A stretch of DNA of 44,813 nt from NCBI GenBank assembly GCA_900543325.1, contig UQQU01000022.1, positions 1-44,813 on the forward strand. Direction: 5' to 3'. This document shows, piece by piece, positions 1 through 9,365 of the stretch (its first letter is position 1; each line of letters opens with the position of its first letter). The notes under the pieces are model-generated. The model ran no database searches, was not told where the DNA came from, and worked only from the letters and a program-made list of their open reading frames with translations. This DNA is from an uncultured Clostridium sp. (GTDB lineage Bacteria > Bacillota > Clostridia > Clostridiales > Clostridiaceae). The translations under genes were made by a program, and so were the position numbers.

Positions 1-2
1 GA

Positions 3-176
3 ACAAATTTCATGATGAAGTATCCACTTGCTTTACAGTACACAAAACTTAACAACACAGAATCACTTAAATCTGAAGTGATTTTATCAGCTATAACACA
101 ACTAATCGTTGTGTTAATAGCTAACAATATGAATAATACCCAAAATATATTATCAATAAAAAAAGTTATATCTTAA
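3..176 (+). CDS. C-terminal end of an unidentified ORF (partial at window edge)
   Basis: An open frame enters from the window start and ends with TAA at 174-176, giving 57 visible codons. The residues include a short hydrophobic stretch (ITQLIVVLIA) and a basic tail, but no motif I recognise. An internal ATG ATG pair at 12-17 has no clear Shine-Dalgarno in front of it, so the gene probably starts upstream of the window. It could be chance coding, because AT-rich DNA carries open frames of this length. Confidence 0.3.
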   Translation, partial: TNFMMKYPLALQYTKLNNTESLKSEVILSAITQLIVVLIANNMNNTQNILSIKKVIS

Positions 177-507
177 AATTTGGTAATTATTTTAGGCTTT
201 TTTAGTGTGCGCTTTTTTAGAAATTTTTATGCATATTCCAATCATTTTCCTATATTTGGCTTTTATCAATAGTTTTGTTCAATTTTTAAAGTTAGTTTCG
301 CAATCAACTAATATTGATTTATTTTTGAAATTATTAAAACTTTATTTATACTTTACACTATAGAGCTTTATCTATTTCAAGGTATAAAAGGTAATAAGTT
401 GTAATTTCGTGAATTATTATAATATATTTTGCATTAAATTGTCAATAAAAGAAATTTGCTACACATTTAACCTATTATAGTTAACTTATATATTTAAATA
501 TAAAAAA
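177..507. other. Gene-free AT-rich stretch
   Basis: No reading frame with a ribosome binding site, no tRNA-like fold and no long inverted repeat is visible between the partial ORF and the palindrome at 508. Several T-runs (around 197-230) may belong to a weak terminator of the upstream ORF, but I see no convincing stem. Confidence 0.5.
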
Positions 508-551
508 TCTGTTATACCAAAATGTTGTTACCAACAATTTGATATAACAGA
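508..551 (-). terminator. 44-bp palindrome acting as terminator of the surface-protein gene
   Basis: A 44-base imperfect palindrome with outer arms TCTGTTATA / TATAACAGA and inner arms built on TGTTG / CAACA. Read on the minus strand it lies 28 bases after the stop of the LPQTG gene and is followed by a T-run, so it fits a rho-independent terminator. The same 44-base design recurs at 11528-11571. Confidence 0.7.
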
Positions 552-579
552 TAATAAGTTAATTTTACAGCATTATTTA

Positions 580-3213
580 TTACGCATTATATTTTGATTT
601 CTTCCTTAATAATAAGCTACCTGCACATAAAAGTATTAACCCCATAAATACAATTACAGTACTTGAAACTAAATCACCTGTTTGAGGTAATTTACTTGTA
701 TTAGAACTATTAGAGCCAGGTTTTATGTCTGCATTTGGAGTAGTTGGCTTTGTAGGTTTACTTATAACAGTAGAATTATTATCTGAATCATCATTATCAT
801 TATCAGTATTAGAATCAGCTTCATTAATTACTTTTAATACTGCATTAGCTCTGCTTCCTGCACTAAAAGTAAAGCTAAGAGAATAAGTACCTACCTCTAA
901 AGAATTAAGAAGGCTTTCACTTAATATAATTTCATTGTCTGTTACTATATAATCAGTTCCTTCTTTTAATGTATTATAGTTTAATTGAATTGATTTTAAT
1001 GTATTTCCATTAAAATCAACATCAAAAGAAACAGACTTATTTTCAGAAGCTTCAGGATTCTTATTATAAGTCACATCTGTATTTTTAATTATAGAATCAA
1101 GAATAGTACCTCTTTGATTATCAGTTATTTTCCAAACTTGTGTACCATAGAATGGATTAGCAGTTCCTAAAGTTAATCCAGAATTTGTTACTGCAAAAAT
1201 ACGGCATCCATGATTATAAGGATCACCAAAACCATTAGTAGTAATAGTTTCGAAGTTTATTCCATCTTCAGATACAAGTAAATCAAATCCACGCTCCCCA
1301 GCACTTAAATATTTACAAGTTTCTAAGAAGTAGAATAAATTATCAACAGAATCTTGATTTAGAGTTTTATCTAATATTTCAACTAAATCCTCTGGTAATA
1401 AATCACGTATTTTTAAATATTCATCAACTAGATTTTGATAAATATTAAGTAATGAATCAGATAAACCATAAGTTTCAATTTCAGAATATGCTTCTTCATC
1501 TAATACTGTTTCTAATTCTGATAATCCATCATATAATTCAGTTAAGGAATTTTCTACAGCATTTTGAGATTCATCTGAAAGTGAATTAATATATTGAGCT
1601 TCTTCAGAATCACTAGATTTAGTATTAATATCAGTAGACTCAGTAATAGTAGTATCATTATCAACTTCATCAATAGTTTCATCAGCGATATCATCAGTAA
1701 TATCAATAGCATCATCCACATCATCAATAATATCATCAGTATTGTTATCAATAACATCATTTACTGAATCAGGGATATTATCATTCTTTTCCTTAATTAA
1801 ATTTAATAAAATTTTAATATAATTAATTTGTGATTCTATTTCTTCTGGTGTCATATGAAGTACATCACCATTTGTAAATTGCATAAGTGGATATGCTAAA
1901 CTACCAATATCAAATGTACCAACATAAAGTTTATTATCATACTCTGCCATTCTCCATACATATTGATTTAAGTTACTACCAAAACCAGCAGATTGATTAC
2001 CAAGTACAGTTGGGAATAAATCATTTGGTTCACCAGCAATCATTTCTATACTTTCATTTTCATCCATTCTCCATAAGCATACTGGAGAAGCTAAATCTTT
2101 ATAAATCGGTTCAAAATTCATATTTAATACTGAAGGTAAAGCTATCATTGGATCATTATATCCACCAATATATAAATGATTATCATATACAAATAAATTA
2201 GCAGCGCCAGATCTATCTGCACCTAAACCATATGGATATTTAGCCCCATCATTTTCATCACCAATTACTAAATTAAAGCTCCATTTACCAGTTTCTTTAT
2301 TTTCTTCACCACAGAACATAGCAAAGGCTTGTTTATTACCAGACTTTCCTGTTACCACAGTTACATAAAGTTTATTATTGAACTCAACCATATCCCAAAT
2401 AGCCCCACCAAATATACTATCATTATAGTGATAAGCTGGGTAATCTAATAAGTCCTCTTGAGTGGCAATTATATCAAAAGAATCTTCTCCAGAAGAAGGA
2501 TTGGAAGAAGAGACTATATAAGCTCCACCATCTCCAATCATACTTGCAACAAGCTTATCATTTACAATAGTAAGACCTCTGATTCCTACTGAAATAAAAG
2601 GATCTGATGGTTTTTGACTTCTATATACTATCTTAGTTTCATCAGTAGTAGGATCTATTTCTAATAAATAAGGTTGATTTGAACTTGCAGCAAAATATAA
2701 TTTATCTTTATATTCAATTGCAGAGCGATAAGAAGCATTATTTGGAGGAACAATTACACTTACCTCCCCAGTCTTAGTATTAAGTTTCAATATTAAGCTT
2801 CTGTCTTCATTATCGGGATTATTTATCTCATCACCCATGAAAAGTGTTCCATTATATAACACATCAATACCTGCCTTAAATATTGAGTAGTCAATATTAT
2901 TTTGAGCAGCCATTATTTGAATTGTTTGTAGCATTGCCCCATACAATACTCCAACGTACATGTAATCACCATATCCAACTGCGGACCATGAATAGTTTTG
3001 GCCCCTATCAGCTACGCCATTTTCATAATCTACTATACCATCAGGTTGCATTACATCATCATTTGGATGTGATAACTTTGTTGCAGTGTAATTTCCGGTA
3101 TCAGATGTATACTTTATTGGAAATAGTGTGTCTGATGTTTCAGAATGAACAGTAACTGGAGTAAGTACTAGAGTCACTGCAAGAAACATACTAAGTAGTT
3201 TTCTTTTCTTCAT
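580..3213 (-). CDS. LPXTG cell-wall-anchored surface protein, propeller-like with an X2-type domain
   Basis: An 877-residue secreted protein with a signal peptide (basic MKKRK, hydrophobic core, likely cleavage near residue 24). The C-terminus has a sorting signal: LPQTG at about 842-846, a hydrophobic helix and a basic RKKSK tail, so sortase attachment to peptidoglycan is expected. Residues about 60-460 and 630-700 carry repeated blades of the type LYVG..G..VWR, suggesting a beta-propeller. An Asp/Ile/Thr-rich acidic stretch (about 475-540) and a helical segment interrupt the blades. Residues about 720-796 resemble the X2 module (NGNTL, EGTDYIV, FSAG) seen in cell-wall and cellulosomal proteins. 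The ATG at 3213 follows a GGGGGG-type Shine-Dalgarno on the minus strand. The ligand is unknown; the gene stands alone and is divergent from marR. Confidence 0.85.
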   Translation of the reverse strand: MKKRKLLSMFLAVTLVLTPVTVHSETSDTLFPIKYTSDTGNYTATKLSHPNDDVMQPDGIVDYENGVADRGQNYSWSAVGYGDYMYVGVLYGAMLQTIQIMAAQNNIDYSIFKAGIDVLYNGTLFMGDEINNPDNEDRSLILKLNTKTGEVSVIVPPNNASYRSAIEYKDKLYFAASSNQPYLLEIDPTTDETKIVYRSQKPSDPFISVGIRGLTIVNDKLVASMIGDGGAYIVSSSNPSSGEDSFDIIATQEDLLDYPAYHYNDSIFGGAIWDMVEFNNKLYVTVVTGKSGNKQAFAMFCGEENKETGKWSFNLVIGDENDGAKYPYGLGADRSGAANLFVYDNHLYIGGYNDPMIALPSVLNMNFEPIYKDLASPVCLWRMDENESIEMIAGEPNDLFPTVLGNQSAGFGSNLNQYVWRMAEYDNKLYVGTFDIGSLAYPLMQFTNGDVLHMTPEEIESQINYIKILLNLIKEKNDNIPDSVNDVIDNNTDDIIDDVDDAIDITDDIADETIDEVDNDTTITESTDINTKSSDSEEAQYINSLSDESQNAVENSLTELYDGLSELETVLDEEAYSEIETYGLSDSLLNIYQNLVDEYLKIRDLLPEDLVEILDKTLNQDSVDNLFYFLETCKYLSAGERGFDLLVSEDGINFETITTNGFGDPYNHGCRIFAVTNSGLTLGTANPFYGTQVWKITDNQRGTILDSIIKNTDVTYNKNPEASENKSVSFDVDFNGNTLKSIQLNYNTLKEGTDYIVTDNEIILSESLLNSLEVGTYSLSFTFSAGSRANAVLKVINEADSNTDNDNDDSDNNSTVISKPTKPTTPNADIKPGSNSSNTSKLPQTGDLVSSTVIVFMGLILLCAGSLLLRKKSKYNA

Positions 3214-3406
3214 TTTCTCATATTCCCCCCATTTAATATAAAAATTTTAAAAAAATACTACAATATTATAACATATTTTGAATAAAGTGGAAAATAAAAA
3301 ATAGATAAATTGATATAAAAAATAGAAAAATATTACAAAAGTTAAAAGTAATCAGTTACATAGACCATTAGGAGTATAATATACCAATAATTAGATATTT
3401 AGTACA

Positions 3407-3435
3407 TTGACTTATAAAAATTACAATGTTAGAAT
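3407..3435 (+). promoter_or_regulatory. Promoter of the marR gene
   Basis: TTGACT at 3407-3412 and TAGAAT at 3430-3435 are separated by 17 bases, a good SigA-type promoter. The palindrome at 3435-3452 begins at the last base of the -10, where a bound repressor would block initiation. Confidence 0.65.
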
Positions 3436-3452
3436 ACATAGTGTGCTATGTA
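3435..3452. promoter_or_regulatory. Probable MarR operator 1
   Basis: A perfect inverted repeat TACATAG-TGTG-CTATGTA directly downstream of the -10 and just before the AAGGAGG of marR. The same 7-base arms with a 4-base spacer recur at 3936-3953, before the ABC exporter genes. This supports autoregulation plus control of the exporter. Confidence 0.65.
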
Positions 3453-3468
3453 ATAAGGAGGATAAAAA

Positions 3469-3912
3469 ATGAGAAACTTTGATCCAAAAGAGCATGTAGG
3501 GCTATTAGTAAAATTCATAAATGGAAGAGTTATTACTAAAATTAATAAAAATCTTGCAGAATTTAATCTAACTGGTGTTCAACATGAGATTTTATGCTTC
3601 ATAGATAGAAATGAACATGAAAGAGATATATTTCAAAAAGATATAGAAAAGTGTTTAAAGTTGACCAATCCTACTGTAACTGGCATAGTAAAGAGATTAG
3701 AAGAAAAAGAAATGATAGTTAGGTGTCCAAGCAGTACTGATGCTAGATATAAATGTCTTCATGTAACGGAAAAAGGAAAAGACATTATATGTAAAAGCTT
3801 TAAATTTGGAGCAAATAATATAGAAAAGCAATTAGTTAAAAACATGACTGATGAAGAAGTAAAAATGCTAAAAGATTTATTATATAGAGCGTTAAAGAAT
3901 ATGGAGGAGTAA
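3469..3912 (+). CDS. MarR-family winged-helix repressor
   Basis: A 147-residue protein of normal MarR length. The N-terminal helix gives dimer contacts; the middle (about 35-100) has the winged helix-turn-helix with QKDIEKCLKLTNPTVTGIVK as recognition region and a wing around RCPSSTDARYK; a C-terminal helix follows (MTDEEVKMLKDLLYRALKNM). MarR proteins usually repress adjacent efflux genes and release DNA on binding small lipophilic compounds. The next genes are a two-subunit ABC exporter, the usual partner. The ATG at 3469 follows AAGGAGG with good spacing. The ligand cannot be read from the sequence. Confidence 0.93.
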   Translation: MRNFDPKEHVGLLVKFINGRVITKINKNLAEFNLTGVQHEILCFIDRNEHERDIFQKDIEKCLKLTNPTVTGIVKRLEEKEMIVRCPSSTDARYKCLHVTEKGKDIICKSFKFGANNIEKQLVKNMTDEEVKMLKDLLYRALKNMEE

Positions 3913-3932
3913 TTTCCTCTTATTTTTAAAGT

Positions 3933-3956
3933 AAATACATAGGTAGCTATGTATTT
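3933..3956. promoter_or_regulatory. Probable MarR operator 2, before the ABC exporter
   Basis: Perfect inverted repeat with 10-base arms AAATACATAG and CTATGTATTT around GTAG. The inner 18 bases match operator 1 in arms and spacing. A weak promoter (TTTAAA at 3925-3930, 17-base spacer, TATGTA at 3948-3953) would be fully covered by it. The position, about 140 bases before the exporter start, fits a second repressor site. Confidence 0.6.
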
Positions 3957-4098
3957 ATTAAATTTATGTAAAAGTTAATTTATAAAATTGTAAAAGGCAT
4001 GAAGGTTGATGTATCAAAAATAGAAGTTACATCATCAATAATGTTTATATAAAAGTGGAAAATCTATCTACAAGTTGATAAAAGGAGAGGTGAAAAAT

Positions 4099-5832
4099 AT
4101 GATAAAAAAATTAGCTCCCTATATGAAGAAATATAAAACGCCATTAATTTTAGGCGTTTTATGTGCAGCATTAGAAGCTACTTTTGAATTATTAATCCCA
4201 CTAGTAATGGCTCAAATTGTTGACGTTGGTATTTCTACAGGAAATACAGCTTACACAATAAAAATGGGATTATTAATGCTTGTGATGGCAGCTATATCAC
4301 TAAGCTTTGGTCTTGGACTAGCAAAGTTTTCAGCTATAGCAGGTCAAGGATTTGGTGCAGAACTTAGACAAGCTGAATATGAAAAAATTCAAACTTATTC
4401 ATTTAAGAATATTGAAAAATTCAGTACTGCATCATTAATTACACGTTTAACTACAGATATTACAATGATACAAAACTCATTAACAATGGGAATCAAGCTT
4501 TTAGTTAGAGCGCCTATGATGCTTATAGTTGCTTGTATTCTTTCAGTTACAATTAGTCCTCAATTAGCTATGATATTCTTAGTATCTATGCCAGTTCTTA
4601 TTATTGCAATTGCTTTAATAATTAAGAATGTTAAGCCAAGATTTGAGGCTATGCAAAAGAAGATTGATAACTTAAATACTACAGTTCAAGAAAACTTAAT
4701 TGGTATGAGAGTTGTTAAATCTTTTGTAAGACGTAATAAGGAAAAGGAAAAATTCAAATTAAGTAATGATGATTTATTACAAGCTTCAGAAGGTGCATTT
4801 GGTGTAGTTGTTTTAAACATGCCAATTATGCAAGTTGTTGTATTTTCTAGTGTTATAGGTATTCTTTGGTTTGGTGGAAACATGGTTCATGCAGGTACAT
4901 TAACAGTTGGTAAACTTACAAGCTTCATGACATATTCTTTCCAAATTCTAATGTCTCTTATGATGCTTTCAATGGTTCTTATGATGCTTTCAAGAGCAGT
5001 TGCATCAGCACAACGTATAATTGAAGTTTTAGAAGAAGAACCAGATATTAAAGATCCAGTTAATCCAATAACTGAAGTTAAAAATGGTGAAATTGAATTT
5101 AGAAATGTTAACTTTAAATATGAAGATGACAGTGATGAAAATAATTTAGAGGGTATCAATATTACTATTAAAGCTGGTGAAACTGTTGGTATAATTGGTA
5201 GCACAGGTTCAGGTAAGTCAAGCTTAGTTCAGCTTATACCAAGACTTTATGATGCAACTGAAGGTGAAGTTTATGTTGGTGGAGTTAATGTTAAGGACTA
5301 TCACATTGAAACTTTAAGAAATGAAGTTGCTATGGTTCTTCAAAAGAATACATTATTCTCAGGAACTATTAGAGAAAACCTTATGTGGGGTAATGAAAAT
5401 GCTACAGAGGCAGAAATTGAAGCAGCTGCAGCATCAGCATGTGTAGATGAATTTATTGATAGACTACCAGGTAGATATGATATGCATATTGAACAAGGTG
5501 GAGTTAATGTATCAGGTGGACAAAAGCAAAGACTTTGTATAGCAAGAGCTATATTAAAGCAACCTAAAGTATTAATTTTAGATGATAGTACAAGTGCTGT
5601 TGATACAGCAACTGATGCAAAGATTAGAAAAGCATTTGCAGAAGATTTAAAAGATACTACTAAGATAATAATTGCACAAAGAGTAAATTCTGTAGCTACT
5701 GCAGATAAGATTATCGTTATGGATGATGGTAAGATTAGCGCAATTGGAACTCATGATGAGTTAATGGAAAGTAGTGAAATTTATAAAGATGTATACAAAT
5801 CTCAACAGGAAGGGGTGGGTTTACGTGAATAA
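4099..5832 (+). CDS. ABC exporter subunit A (heterodimeric multidrug type, degenerate catalytic site)
   Basis: A half-transporter with six predicted membrane helices (about residues 15-300) followed by an ATPase domain. Walker A GSTGSGKSS starts near residue 367 and the signature is VSGGQKQR. Walker B ends LILDDS, so Asp496 replaces the catalytic Glu, and the H-loop position holds Gln527 instead of His. These are hallmarks of the non-catalytic subunit in TM287/288, BmrCD or LmrCD-type heterodimers. An in-frame ATG at 4099 is preferred over an upstream TTG at 4075 because AAAGGAGAGGTG precedes it at proper distance. It overlaps the second subunit gene, so the two are translationally coupled. 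Role: ATP-driven export of hydrophobic compounds or lipids; substrate unknown. Confidence 0.92.
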   Translation: MIKKLAPYMKKYKTPLILGVLCAALEATFELLIPLVMAQIVDVGISTGNTAYTIKMGLLMLVMAAISLSFGLGLAKFSAIAGQGFGAELRQAEYEKIQTYSFKNIEKFSTASLITRLTTDITMIQNSLTMGIKLLVRAPMMLIVACILSVTISPQLAMIFLVSMPVLIIAIALIIKNVKPRFEAMQKKIDNLNTTVQENLIGMRVVKSFVRRNKEKEKFKLSNDDLLQASEGAFGVVVLNMPIMQVVVFSSVIGILWFGGNMVHAGTLTVGKLTSFMTYSFQILMSLMMLSMVLMMLSRAVASAQRIIEVLEEEPDIKDPVNPITEVKNGEIEFRNVNFKYEDDSDENNLEGINITIKAGETVGIIGSTGSGKSSLVQLIPRLYDATEGEVYVGGVNVKDYHIETLRNEVAMVLQKNTLFSGTIRENLMWGNENATEAEIEAAAASACVDEFIDRLPGRYDMHIEQGGVNVSGGQKQRLCIARAILKQPKVLILDDSTSAVDTATDAKIRKAFAEDLKDTTKIIIAQRVNSVATADKIIVMDDGKISAIGTHDELMESSEIYKDVYKSQQEGVGLRE

Positions 5833-7849
5833 GGATAAGAATAATATGCCTCAGGGGCAAGCAGGGCCAGGTAAAGGCGGTAAAAAGCCAGGACCTCCAA
5901 AGCCTAAAAATATGAAAAAGACATTAAAAACATTAATGAGCTATTTAGGTAAATATAAGTTACAGTTAATTATAGTAATGGTATTAATAGTTGTAAATTC
6001 AATTGCAATGGTAGCAGGATCATATTTCTTAAAGCCATTAGTAAATAATTATATTTTACCAGGTGATTTTAGTGGACTTGCTAAGATGTTAGCAGTATTA
6101 GGTACAATCTTTGGATTAGGTGCACTTGCATCATATGGATATGCAAGATTAATGGTACATGTTGCTCAAAACACTATTAGTAATATAAGAACAGATTTAT
6201 TTAATAAGATGCAAGAGCTTCCTATTAAATATTTTGACAGAAATACTCATGGTGACTTAATGAGTTTATATACTAATGATATTGATAATATTGGTGAAGC
6301 TTTAAATAACAGTTTTACAAATATTTTAGCTTCAGGACTTACATTTATAGGAACAATATCAATGATGGTTGTTTTAAGTCCAGTACTAATTATAATAACA
6401 GTTACATTTTTAGCATTAATGATTTTTGTTATAAGCAAGGTTGGAGCTAAGAGTAAGTATTATTTTGGAATGCAACAAAAAAATATTGGAGCATTAAATG
6501 GTTATGTTGAAGAAATGATAGAAGGACAAAAGGTAATAAAAGTATTCTGTCATGAAGAAGAAGCAATTGAAGATTTTAAAAAGCATAATGAAGAATTAAG
6601 AAAAGCTTCTACAGGAGCTCAAACATTTGGTGGATACATGATGCCAATGTTAGGAAATCTTTCTCATATGAATTATGCAGTAACTTGTTGTGTTGGTGGA
6701 TTAATGACAATAGCAGGTGCATTTGATTTAGGTTCATTAGTATCTTACTTACAATATACAAAGCAAGTTTCTAATCCAATTGCACAAGTATCTCAACAAG
6801 TAAATATGATATTAGCAGCATTGGCTGGTGCTGAAAGAATATTTACAGCTTTAGATGAAGAAGTTGAAGTTGATGAAGGTAAGGTTACTTTAACAAGAGT
6901 TGAAGTTAAAGAAGATGGTAAATTAGTTGAAACTGATAAGTATACAGGTCACTGGGCTTGGAAGGTACCTTCATCAGTTGTAGCTAAAATGAGAAATTCA
7001 GCAGAAGTAGATGGTACTTCAATGTTAGAAATGGCAGCAACTATTGCAAATTTAGAATCAGCTGCAACATTAAGTGATGAACCTATATTAAAGGAGCTTA
7101 CTGGTGATGTTAGATTTAAGAATGTTGTATTTGGATACAATGAGGAAAAGACTGTATTAAAGAATATTAGTTTATTTGCTAAGCCAGGCCAAAAGATTGC
7201 TTTCGTTGGATCAACAGGAGCTGGTAAAACTACAATTACTAACTTAATAAATAGATTCTATGAAATCAACTCAGGTACAATTACTTATGATGGAATAGAT
7301 GTCAAAGATATTAAGAAGGATGATTTAAGAAGATCATTAGGAATAGTTCTTCAAGATACTCACTTATTTACTGGTACAATAGCTGACAATATCAGATATG
7401 GTAACTTAAATGCAACTGATGAAGAAGTTAAAGCAGCAGCTAAGCTTGCAAATGCTCATACATTCATTAAGCATTTACCACATGGATATGACACAGTTAT
7501 TACTGGTGATGGTGAAGGATTATCTCAAGGACAAAGACAATTACTTGCTATCGCAAGAGCTGCAATTGCTAATCCACCAGTTTTAATAATGGATGAAGCA
7601 ACAAGTTCAATTGATACAAGAACTGAAAAACTTATTGCGGAAGGTATGGATAAGCTTATGGAAGGAAGAACTGTTTTCGTAATTGCTCACAGACTTTCTA
7701 CTATTAAGAACTCTCATGCGATAATGGTTCTTGAACAAGGTGAAATAATTGAAAGAGGAAACCATGATTCTTTATTAGAAGAAAAGGGAAGATATTATCA
7801 ATTATACACTGGAAAAGCAGAATTAGATGCAGAAGAAGTAACAGCATAA
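5825..7849 (+). CDS. ABC exporter subunit B (catalytically complete partner)
   Basis: A 674-residue half-transporter starting at GTG 5825, after AGGAAGGGGTGGG, inside the end of subunit A (8-base overlap). The N-terminal tail is rich in Pro, Gly and Lys (about 30 residues), followed by six membrane helices and an ATPase domain. Walker A GSTGAGKTT lies near 462, Walker B is LIMDEATSS with Glu591, and His622 sits in the H-loop. The signature is LSQGQ rather than LSGGQ. The pairing is therefore reciprocal to subunit A: one active and one degenerate nucleotide site. About 70 extra residues (containing GHWAWK) link the membrane part to the ATPase, which I believe is a feature of this clostridial subfamily. 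An upstream ATG at 5774 lies deep in subunit A and has no Shine-Dalgarno. Confidence 0.92.
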   Translation: MNKDKNNMPQGQAGPGKGGKKPGPPKPKNMKKTLKTLMSYLGKYKLQLIIVMVLIVVNSIAMVAGSYFLKPLVNNYILPGDFSGLAKMLAVLGTIFGLGALASYGYARLMVHVAQNTISNIRTDLFNKMQELPIKYFDRNTHGDLMSLYTNDIDNIGEALNNSFTNILASGLTFIGTISMMVVLSPVLIIITVTFLALMIFVISKVGAKSKYYFGMQQKNIGALNGYVEEMIEGQKVIKVFCHEEEAIEDFKKHNEELRKASTGAQTFGGYMMPMLGNLSHMNYAVTCCVGGLMTIAGAFDLGSLVSYLQYTKQVSNPIAQVSQQVNMILAALAGAERIFTALDEEVEVDEGKVTLTRVEVKEDGKLVETDKYTGHWAWKVPSSVVAKMRNSAEVDGTSMLEMAATIANLESAATLSDEPILKELTGDVRFKNVVFGYNEEKTVLKNISLFAKPGQKIAFVGSTGAGKTTITNLINRFYEINSGTITYDGIDVKDIKKDDLRRSLGIVLQDTHLFTGTIADNIRYGNLNATDEEVKAAAKLANAHTFIKHLPHGYDTVITGDGEGLSQGQRQLLAIARAAIANPPVLIMDEATSSIDTRTEKLIAEGMDKLMEGRTVFVIAHRLSTIKNSHAIMVLEQGEIIERGNHDSLLEEKGRYYQLYTGKAELDAEEVTA

Positions 7850-7859
7850 GACAAAATTC

Positions 7860-7915
7860 GGGCTACCTCCGGGGAGCATCCATTATATGGATGTCCCCGG
7901 AGTAGCTCTATTTTT
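7860..7915 (+). terminator. Terminator of the marR-ABC transcription unit
   Basis: A very strong hairpin (GGGCTA outer arm; CTCCGGGG / CCCCGGAG inner arms; CATCC / GGATG top) with a T-run just after it. Its outer part (GACAAAAT-N-CGGGCTACCTC) matches the terminator at 10504. Confidence 0.85.
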
Positions 7916-8093
7916 ATGCTAAAATATAAAATTTTTATTAAATGTCTTTGTAATAAATAACAAAAAAGATTAAAAGAATAGAGATTATAATACAAATATA
8001 ATGTATAATTAGAAATAAAAGTAAAAAATGCTTTGCAAATGGTCAATAAATAATACTAATGTAATAAATGTAGAAGCTAAATTGAGGAGGAGA

Positions 8094-9347
8094 ATGAATA
8101 GAAAGATGCCAGATATGACTATTTCAATAACAATGGAAGCAAATAACAGATCTAATGCAAATCTAATAGAAGAAAATAAAATAGAAACAGATATAACAAT
8201 AAAATATAATAATAAAATCACTGATGAAACAAAGATATTAGAAAATGAGCAATTAGTACAAGAATTAGAAGAACAAATATGGTTATTAGAAGTTGTTGCA
8301 TCGAAGCAGAGTAAGGATGTTAGTGAAATAACAATTAAGGATTTAAAAGATATAAGAGAGGTATCAATAAATTCTACAAGTATTCCTAATAATTCTGTCA
8401 TTCCAAAAATAATTGGAAGGTTTGAATCTTTAAAATCAATTAAGGTTAATGGAGATGAATCATCTTGCAATCTATATTATCCGTTAAACACCTTTCAAAC
8501 AAATGGAAATTTAGTTAGGATATCTAAAGAAATAGGAAAATGTATAAACTTAGAAGAAGTAAACTTTTCTTTTAATAATCTAAGATACTTACCAAAAGAA
8601 CTATTTAGAATTGAAAATATAACTAAACTAAATTTAAGTAGCACAGCTTTAAAAAGAATTGATGGAATAACAAGTGAAATATGTAATTTAATAAACTTAA
8701 CACACTTATATTTAAGCTATACCTATATTGATATTAATGATGTGAAAAGTTTAGCTTTTTTAGAAAATTTACAAGTTTTAGATATAGCTTCTAATATGAT
8801 TGTGGGGGATATAAAGGAAGTATGTGATAACATTAAAGTAAGTGAAAAATTGGATATGCACATTAATTCTTTTTATGGTAATGGGAAGTACTTACTTAAC
8901 TATGATGATGGTGTTACAATATATTGCTATTCAAATTTAATATATTTTTCAAATGAAGATGTAGTAAAATTTGAACAATATAATGAAAGAGAAAAGGATA
9001 AGAATTATGGTTATAGGGAATTTGCAGGGAATATTTATAATAATAGATTTGCAAAGTATAAGAATAATAAATCAACTTCAAAGATAGCTAACATAAATAA
9101 AGATATTACTATTAAAAAGGGGAGTAATATTAATGAAATATATAGTTTATATAAAGAAGGAATTAGAGTTTTAAATTATTACCTAGAAGTTGAGCACTTA
9201 GATAATAAAGTATTTAGAGAAAAGATTCCTTATAAAATAAATATAAAAAATCTAGAGTTATTTAATGAAAGTGGAATAGCTATAAAAGATGGAATAGCTA
9301 AGATAGAAGTTAAATATGATGATGAAGCTATTTTATTATGTGGATAA
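8094..9347 (+). CDS. Leucine-rich-repeat protein of unknown function
   Basis: A 417-residue protein without signal peptide or membrane helix. The middle (about residues 115-260) contains several leucine-rich repeats of roughly 23 residues, such as INLEEVNFSFNNLRYLPKEL, ENITKLNLSSTALKRI and INLTHLYLSYTYI. They should stack into a solenoid for protein binding. The N-terminal 80 residues are charged and partly coiled-coil (LENEQLVQELEEQIWLLEV). The C-terminal 120 residues look beta-rich and end in KIEVKYDDEAILLCG. The ATG at 8094 is chosen because GAGGAGG lies directly before it; an upstream in-frame ATG at 8028 has no such site. No enzymatic motif is visible. Intracellular location is inferred from the missing export signals. 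Confidence 0.75.
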   Translation: MNRKMPDMTISITMEANNRSNANLIEENKIETDITIKYNNKITDETKILENEQLVQELEEQIWLLEVVASKQSKDVSEITIKDLKDIREVSINSTSIPNNSVIPKIIGRFESLKSIKVNGDESSCNLYYPLNTFQTNGNLVRISKEIGKCINLEEVNFSFNNLRYLPKELFRIENITKLNLSSTALKRIDGITSEICNLINLTHLYLSYTYIDINDVKSLAFLENLQVLDIASNMIVGDIKEVCDNIKVSEKLDMHINSFYGNGKYLLNYDDGVTIYCYSNLIYFSNEDVVKFEQYNEREKDKNYGYREFAGNIYNNRFAKYKNNKSTSKIANINKDITIKKGSNINEIYSLYKEGIRVLNYYLEVEHLDNKVFREKIPYKINIKNLELFNESGIAIKDGIAKIEVKYDDEAILLCG

Positions 9348-9365
9348 TTGATTGCTAAGAAGATA

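Noticed and set aside
1554..3155. Open frames overlapping the LPQTG gene (about 70-105 codons, both strands)
   Set aside because: They lie inside a clearly coding gene, have odd composition from the Asp-rich codons (Leu/Ile/Met strings), and lack ribosome binding sites.
4008..4034. Inverted repeat TGATGTA / TACATCA before the ABC genes as a third operator
   Set aside because: Different arm sequence and a 14-base spacer; it does not match the two MarR palindromes and is short enough to be chance.
4075..4098. Upstream TTG start for ABC subunit A
   Set aside because: It would place the AAAGGAGAGG Shine-Dalgarno inside the coding part; ATG 4099 has the right spacing.
8009..8470. 153-codon minus-strand frame over the LRR gene
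   Set aside because: It is antisense to a well-supported gene, has no Shine-Dalgarno, and is long only because stops are rare opposite this codon use.
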